Shown here: in pieces, positions 59,796 through 64,000 of the stretch
Layout: each line of letters starts with the position of its first letter
How positions within the stretch are numbered: the stretch's first letter is position 1
From: Amaurobius ferox
Taxonomy: Eukaryota > Arthropoda > Arachnida > Araneae > Amaurobiidae
Length of the DNA stretch: 64,000 nt
Direction: 5' to 3'
Assembly (NCBI GenBank): GCA_951213105.1
Contig: OX578135.1
Coordinates: 160,695,250-160,759,249 of the forward strand
Translations under genes and position numbers: made by a program
The notes under the pieces: model-generated
What the model saw: the letters and a program-made list of their open reading frames with translations, nothing else
Databases searched by the model: none
Told to the model about the DNA's origin: nothing

Positions 59796-60934
59796 TACAG
59801 TACAACCTCGAAAATCCGGACATCCAAAATCCGGAAACCTCCAAAATCCGGACGTTTTCCAAATTTTCGTTTTTTTTTTGTTTTTTTACCCCCGGACTGA
59901 CGAAGTCGCGGATTTAAAAAACAACAGGGTAAGATTATTTATTTTATACATAAGATTATATATTTTACCGTATTTTCCGGTCGACTTTCTGAACCCGGAA
60001 ATGAAACGAAAGTTTAGATGGACGGCCGTAGATAGATAGGCTTGTGGTTGGAGCGTGAATTGCGTTGTTAGCGTTAATCCTTCCTCCCCCTTATGCAAGT
60101 CACAACTCCTGATGAATTACTTCGCGTAAAATATACATCGTTATTTAAATACGGAATTTTTATTATCAAAATTTCCTTTTCTCATTATTGAGAAAGACAT
60201 TTTTCTGAAACAATGTAATTTTTAATATTAAACACTTTAAAACGTTATCGTAACATTTTCTCACAGATGTTCAATTAAATCTAAAAATCCCGAGAATTCA
60301 TATTAACGCTCACGGAAATTTATTTTGTTCACTTCGTAGTACGATTTCCATTCTTCAATGTATTCTGTTTTGTCTTCAAAATCTCCTCCCTCTCCCGGTA
60401 TCTGACGATTTTTTCGTTCTCGTCGAACGTGTCAGCTTGAAATCGACTGTATATTTTGCCTTTTTTGTTTAGAAAGCCATATTTACATACTATAAATAGC
60501 AAATAAATAACTAAATAATATCGTATCGCACAGAACCGAGCAACAAGGTCATTAACACACAGACCTCTCAAAGGGGTCGGCTTGCCACCGGTGACAGTCG
60601 GCTGCGTTTACGATTAGGAACTAAGCAAATTCCTTTCTTCGCTTTCCCTGCCCCACCACGTCCGGGTGCTGCCGTAACCTAGTAATGACTCATCGTAATT
60701 TAGAATAATCATTGAGAGGAGAGATATTTTTTTTTTTTGGAAAAGATATTTATTTTATCTACTGCGATATTTTTTACATATTTGACTATTACTAATAAAG
60801 TTTTTACTTTTTTTCAGAGTCATCAATCTTTTTAAACATGGCATTATATAGATGCTAGATAATAAATAAAACTTTTAAGTTCTTATTTTTTGTTTTTCGT
60901 TCGTTAATAGCGAAAACGGTTTAGATACATTTAC

Positions 60935-61210
60935 ACCTTTAAATATATCGTTAAAAGTGCTAATCCTCTATCTTTATTAAATACCGGCACTGCATTAAAT
61001 CTCGACAAAGCCGATATAACGGAAGTTCTGCACTTTGATGATGATGCGCCAATCGTAAATAAATTGAATGATGGTGAAATTCGCGATATGATACGAAGTA
61101 GTGACGATAAATGTGGAAAAGAAAAAATACCCATTAATAATCTTGTGCAAAAAATCGATCACGCAATTAAAGGTCTTGAACAAAGAAGCATTATAACCGA
61201 GCTGAAGTAA
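60935..61210 (+). pseudogene. pogo/Tigger transposase C-terminal remnant
   Basis: The frame ending at TAA 61208-61210 reads ADITEVLHFDDDAPIVNKLN then GEIRDM, IPINNLVQKIDHAIKGLEQR and SIITELK. This pattern (DDDAPVV...GEI...GLEQRAFIT) is typical of the tail of Tigger/jerky-like transposases. The N-terminal CENP-B-like and DDE domains are absent. Confidence 0.85.
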
Positions 61211-61288
61211 TGTCCATTTACAGGATAAAGAAAACGGTTTTCCCATAAACCAAAATTAATGAAATAACAAATGTTAATTCAAATATTT

Positions 61289-61325
61289 AAACGAAATGAT
61301 AAAATGAAATTTTATCATTTCGTTT
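61289..61325. repeat. Perfect 17-bp hairpin
   Basis: AAACGAAATGATAAAAT (61289-61305) and its complement (61309-61325) around GAA, shortly after the transposase stop in the Tigger-type element. It could act as a transcription end structure or be a template-switch product. Confidence 0.85.
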
Positions 61326-61576
61326 CGTTCACGCATTCTAAATTATTAATGTGTATATTTTTTCTTAGAAATTTCTTTTGCCCTATTTTTTAGATTAAAT
61401 AATATGTTTTAATTGATTAACTTAACTTTTGCCATTATTTTTACTAAAAATAGTGTTTTATAATGTATTTAGTTAATATCAAATCTGAATTTTATTCAAA
61501 TTCTATAATCCGGAAAAATCGAAAATCCGGAATCGGCAAAGTCCGGACGAGTCCGGATTTTCGAGGTTGTACTGTA

Positions 61577-62503
61577 CTAACAAAGACAAGATCATGTCTG
61601 CTGAAAAATAATTATACCACATGATCCAGGAAGGTAATTATTGCGGGACAAAAATTCATAAAATAAAAGGAAATGCCTAGGAAAGAAAAAGAACACTAGA
61701 AGAAAAATATGAACTACGGCAAAAAATGGGAGAAGAATGGGGAATGGTATAAGAATATACATTATGGACATCTGCTAAAATTGTAAAAATATCTGTCAAA
61801 ATTGTAAAAAAAAAAAAAAAAAAAAGATAAACAACATGGTTTGGGAGGCTAGATGAGCTATCTTCATCAAAAGAACAAACTACTGCAAAACAAAGCAGTA
61901 AATAAACTTCTGAATTAAGAATATAAGTAATTGGTTTTAAAAACTATATGAGCTAGCTTTAGCTAATTATAAAAAAATCTTGATAATCTTGAGCTTCAGG
62001 TCCCAAGTCTTTAAGTAAATTATTTTAGTATTTCTTATTTTATTTCTCGAAAAATTTAATGAATTTAGAGTTCTATGACTATTGGTTTTTCCCCTGCACC
62101 CTTCAATTATATACCATGTTAAGTACTGAAGTTATTTTATGCACAATTACACACTAGAAAATGAATTCATTTGTTCCTGTTAGACAGAGAATTGTTGAAC
62201 TCCACAGTATATTTGCTAATTTACTACAAATAAAGGTCTTCTCTAAATGTTTTACTAAACAATTTTATTTTAAAACAAAGATTTCACATCAGACACATTT
62301 AATGAAGCAGTCATCAAAATCATTTTATGCTACAGAAAATTTAGATACTTTGATAAATATTATTTTGGTGTTAATAACATTGAAGATTAAACACAATTTT
62401 GATAAGAGAAAATCAAATAGCTCCTTATAAACACTACTTTTTACACAACTGTTCATTATGCACCGATATTCAGAAGGGAAATGGTTATCAAAATAAAACT
62501 AAC
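61577..62503. other. AT-rich intron, nothing recognised
   Basis: Intron sequence between the Tigger-type element and the MTMR14 exon at 62504; an A-run at about 61807-61824. Confidence 0.5.
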
Positions 62504-62549
62504 CTGGTATAAGAACTATTTTTATCAACAAAATCAGAACTTGATGAGC
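62504..62549 (-). CDS. MTMR14: MTMR14 exon (first in window)
   Basis: 46 bases, acceptor TATTTCAG, donor GTTAGT. Phase fits the next exon (AG|A gives Arg). Encodes SSSSDFVDKNSSYTR, an acidic, poorly conserved linker that in human MTMR14 corresponds to the stretch before CALRSGDTHLF. Earlier exons are beyond the right edge. Confidence 0.8.
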
Positions 62550-62984
62550 CTGAAATAATTAAATTGTAAGTTATATGCATATCTTATTCACACTAAATGG
62601 CACATAAAGAAACAGAAAAAAATAATTTTGGGTTTGGTTCATTATATAAAAAGAAAATTCCGATTTAAATAATTGTTTACATGACATCACTATAATGAGT
62701 TTATTATTAAAACAGGTAGTATTTTGTAGATGACCTTCTAACATATTCATAGCAGGAACCAGAATTTCTCATATGAGGTAGGACCCAAAAACTTGGGACT
62801 GCACCCCCCTGTGCATGTAGTTAAAGTTATGTCATCTGAAATATATCCCTCCCCTCTGCAGTCAGAATGGTTTGGCCCATGGAATATGAGTGAATTGCAT
62901 GTGCAGACAGTTGTGCTGTGGTTAATCATTTTTATTTTGTGATTTAAGAAACATGAATTTTCAAGTGCAACGTTAAACATTAAA

Positions 62985-64000
62985 TTTTGTCAGAGTTTGG
63001 TTAAAAGAGCTACAGAGACTAGAAATGCCTATGACGGTATGTTTTACAATTGTGAGATCGAAGGTGTATGAGTGGTATCGACATTTTAAAGAATGCCAAA
63101 ATCCATCACAGATAATGAGCACTCTGGTTAACCTGTAACTGCACGAACTAAGGAGAATATTATTTGGTAAACCAGCGTTCGCCAAGATTGTTGCAAAACA
63201 CTTGAGGACATCACTAATGCTACCCTCTTATCGGACACCAGCTGCCAGTGGATTTTGATGGAGGATTTTCACATGGGGCGCGGTAGCCCATTGGTTAGCG
63301 CGCTGGAGTTGCATTCGGTAGGCCCGGGTTCGATTCCAGCCACTGCCAAAACTGCCACCATGTTCATGCGGAGTACGATCACGTTAAACATGTGGGTCCG
63401 AAAGTCCTTCCGAGAGGTTGGTGGTAGGGGAAGGAAGATACAGTCCCAGTGGATGCCTCCCCCACTGGGTTCCGGTCTAAATTGGGTGGCACTTCCCGAC
63501 CGTCCAAACAGTTACCGTACACCTTTCTGGTAGGTCGGACGGTCTGGGTTTCAACATCAACAACATGCACCACTTGTATCAGCCAGTATCATTGTCCTTT
63601 GTCTTTTGACTTCTTAACACAAGGAGGAATGGATGCGGATATTGGGCAAAGTTAATCGACATCGATCCAACTTTATGCACAAGATCCATCACAGATGATG
63701 AAACTTTATGCAACTTACTTGATATTTAGCTAAAGTGTGCTTCTTTATCATGAAAATCACCATCATCAAATGAAAAAATAATGCTGGCAGGATCGCAGGA
63801 AAAGGAAAATTATGCTGGAGGTGTTTTTGATTCTCACAGCATTGCACATTTAAAATTTATATCTGAGGGCAAAACTGTGAAGAAGGAACGTTACTTGGAC
63901 ATTTTGTGTCATTTGCAGGCATCCACTATAAACGACCTAAGATGTGGAGAAGTGAACAATGTACCTTCTCTATAACAACACATCTCCACATCAGTCCCAA
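62985..64000 (+). pseudogene. Decayed mariner-family transposase, split by a SINE
   Basis: The N-terminal part before 63250 reads NIKFCQSLVKRATETRNAYD, then in another frame RSKVYEWYRHFKE and DNEHSG, PVTARTKENI: the helix-turn-helix region of a mariner (SATETFEM...FEWHKRFKEGR...SGRP in relatives). After SINE S8, 63680-64000 continues with ITDDETLC, KSPSSN, and GGVFDSHSIAHLKFISEGKT. Several stops and shifts. Different from the mariner at 18265. It is cut by the right edge. Confidence 0.85.
63275..63562 (+). mobile_element. tRNA-derived SINE, copy S8
   Basis: A box TAGCCCATTGGTTAGCGCG, B box GGTTCGATTCC, central block and tail with CAACATCAACAAC. Only a short ACATG is repeated at both sides. 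Inserted in the mariner pseudogene. Confidence 0.93.

Larger units (their letters stand above)
59798..61574 (+). mobile_element. pogo/Tigger-type DNA transposon, internally deleted
   Basis: Ends CAGTACAACCTCGAAAATCC and its reverse complement, between TA duplications (59796-59797 and 61575-61576). Several CCGGA-containing subrepeats lie inside each end. Interior is mostly non-coding and keeps only the C-terminal end of a transposase. Antisense to MTMR14. Confidence 0.9.
4918..62549 (-). other. MTMR14: MTMR14 (Jumpy/EDTP-like) host gene, 13 internal exons
   Basis: A myotubularin-family lipid phosphatase gene read on the minus strand from the right edge toward the left. I assembled 13 exons by finding acceptor AG and donor GT borders whose phases join without a break; together they give 1225 coding bases, about 408 residues. 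Recognisable blocks in order are a linker, a conserved SVSYICDLMVENKK stretch, SSEKIDKENRYCDF, GCEFFKKFKD, a WDLVKLTQNYLKLLLS helix, the catalytic loop HCISGWDRTP, YDWYLFGHDLPSRLKAGEE, FFCFEFLKFITSDEFS, then a Ser-rich tail. The family removes the 3-phosphate from PI3P and PI(3,5)P2 and acts in autophagy and muscle calcium handling. The first coding exons and the final exon lie outside the window. All other elements listed here are intronic. Confidence 0.93.

Overview
This is an AT-rich, intron-rich animal window with no bacterial features. The number and type of transposons (mariner, hAT, pogo/Tigger, a Penelope-like element with GIY-YIG nuclease, an RNase H-bearing LINE, tRNA-derived SINEs) suggest an arthropod, plausibly a chelicerate such as a spider. 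That placement is inference; no species marker is visible.

One host gene spans almost the whole window on the minus strand. Thirteen short exons (62549 down to 4918), all with GT-AG borders and compatible phases, spell about 408 residues of a myotubularin-related protein 14 (MTMR14, also called Jumpy, or EDTP in Drosophila), a phosphoinositide 3-phosphatase. The catalytic CX5R loop (HCISGWDRTP) is in the exon at 31410-31572. The N-terminal exons (about 170 residues by comparison with the human protein) lie beyond the right edge, and the last exon or exons beyond the left edge. Everything else in the window is intronic.

The introns hold layers of mobile DNA. From left to right: dispersed AT-rich repeats (1-1665); a 5'-truncated Penelope-like element with inverted pLTR arms, each carrying a hammerhead ribozyme motif (7482-9035); decayed reverse transcriptase fragments of one family (11.3-12.1, 32.1-32.4, 32.9-34.9 and 36.5-36.9 kb); a LINE remnant with RT and RNase H (13.1-14.5 kb); a nearly intact mariner with one frameshift (18265-19595); a 5S-rRNA/tRNA chimeric SINE (about 27.99-28.25 kb); an inverted repeat pair around two MTMR14 exons (39.7-40.1 and 42.6-42.95 kb); a perfect 192-bp tandem duplication (46979-47358); a 3.6-kb DNA transposon with about 455-bp terminal inverted repeats, ATTA target duplication and one long transposase frame broken by exactly three stop codons (49740-53364); a SINE dimer whose tail was hit by a hAT element with a perfect 8-bp duplication (57.3-58.9 kb); a pogo/Tigger deletion derivative (59798-61574); and a decayed mariner pseudogene split by a SINE (62985-64000).

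The transposons do not cooperate with the host gene in any visible way, except that some sit close to exons or form inverted pairs that could affect splicing. No complete new multi-gene system was found. The most interesting items are the long-TIR transposon with its nearly preserved reading frame, the paired hammerhead ribozymes, the 5S/tRNA SINE chimera and the inverted repeats bracketing exons.
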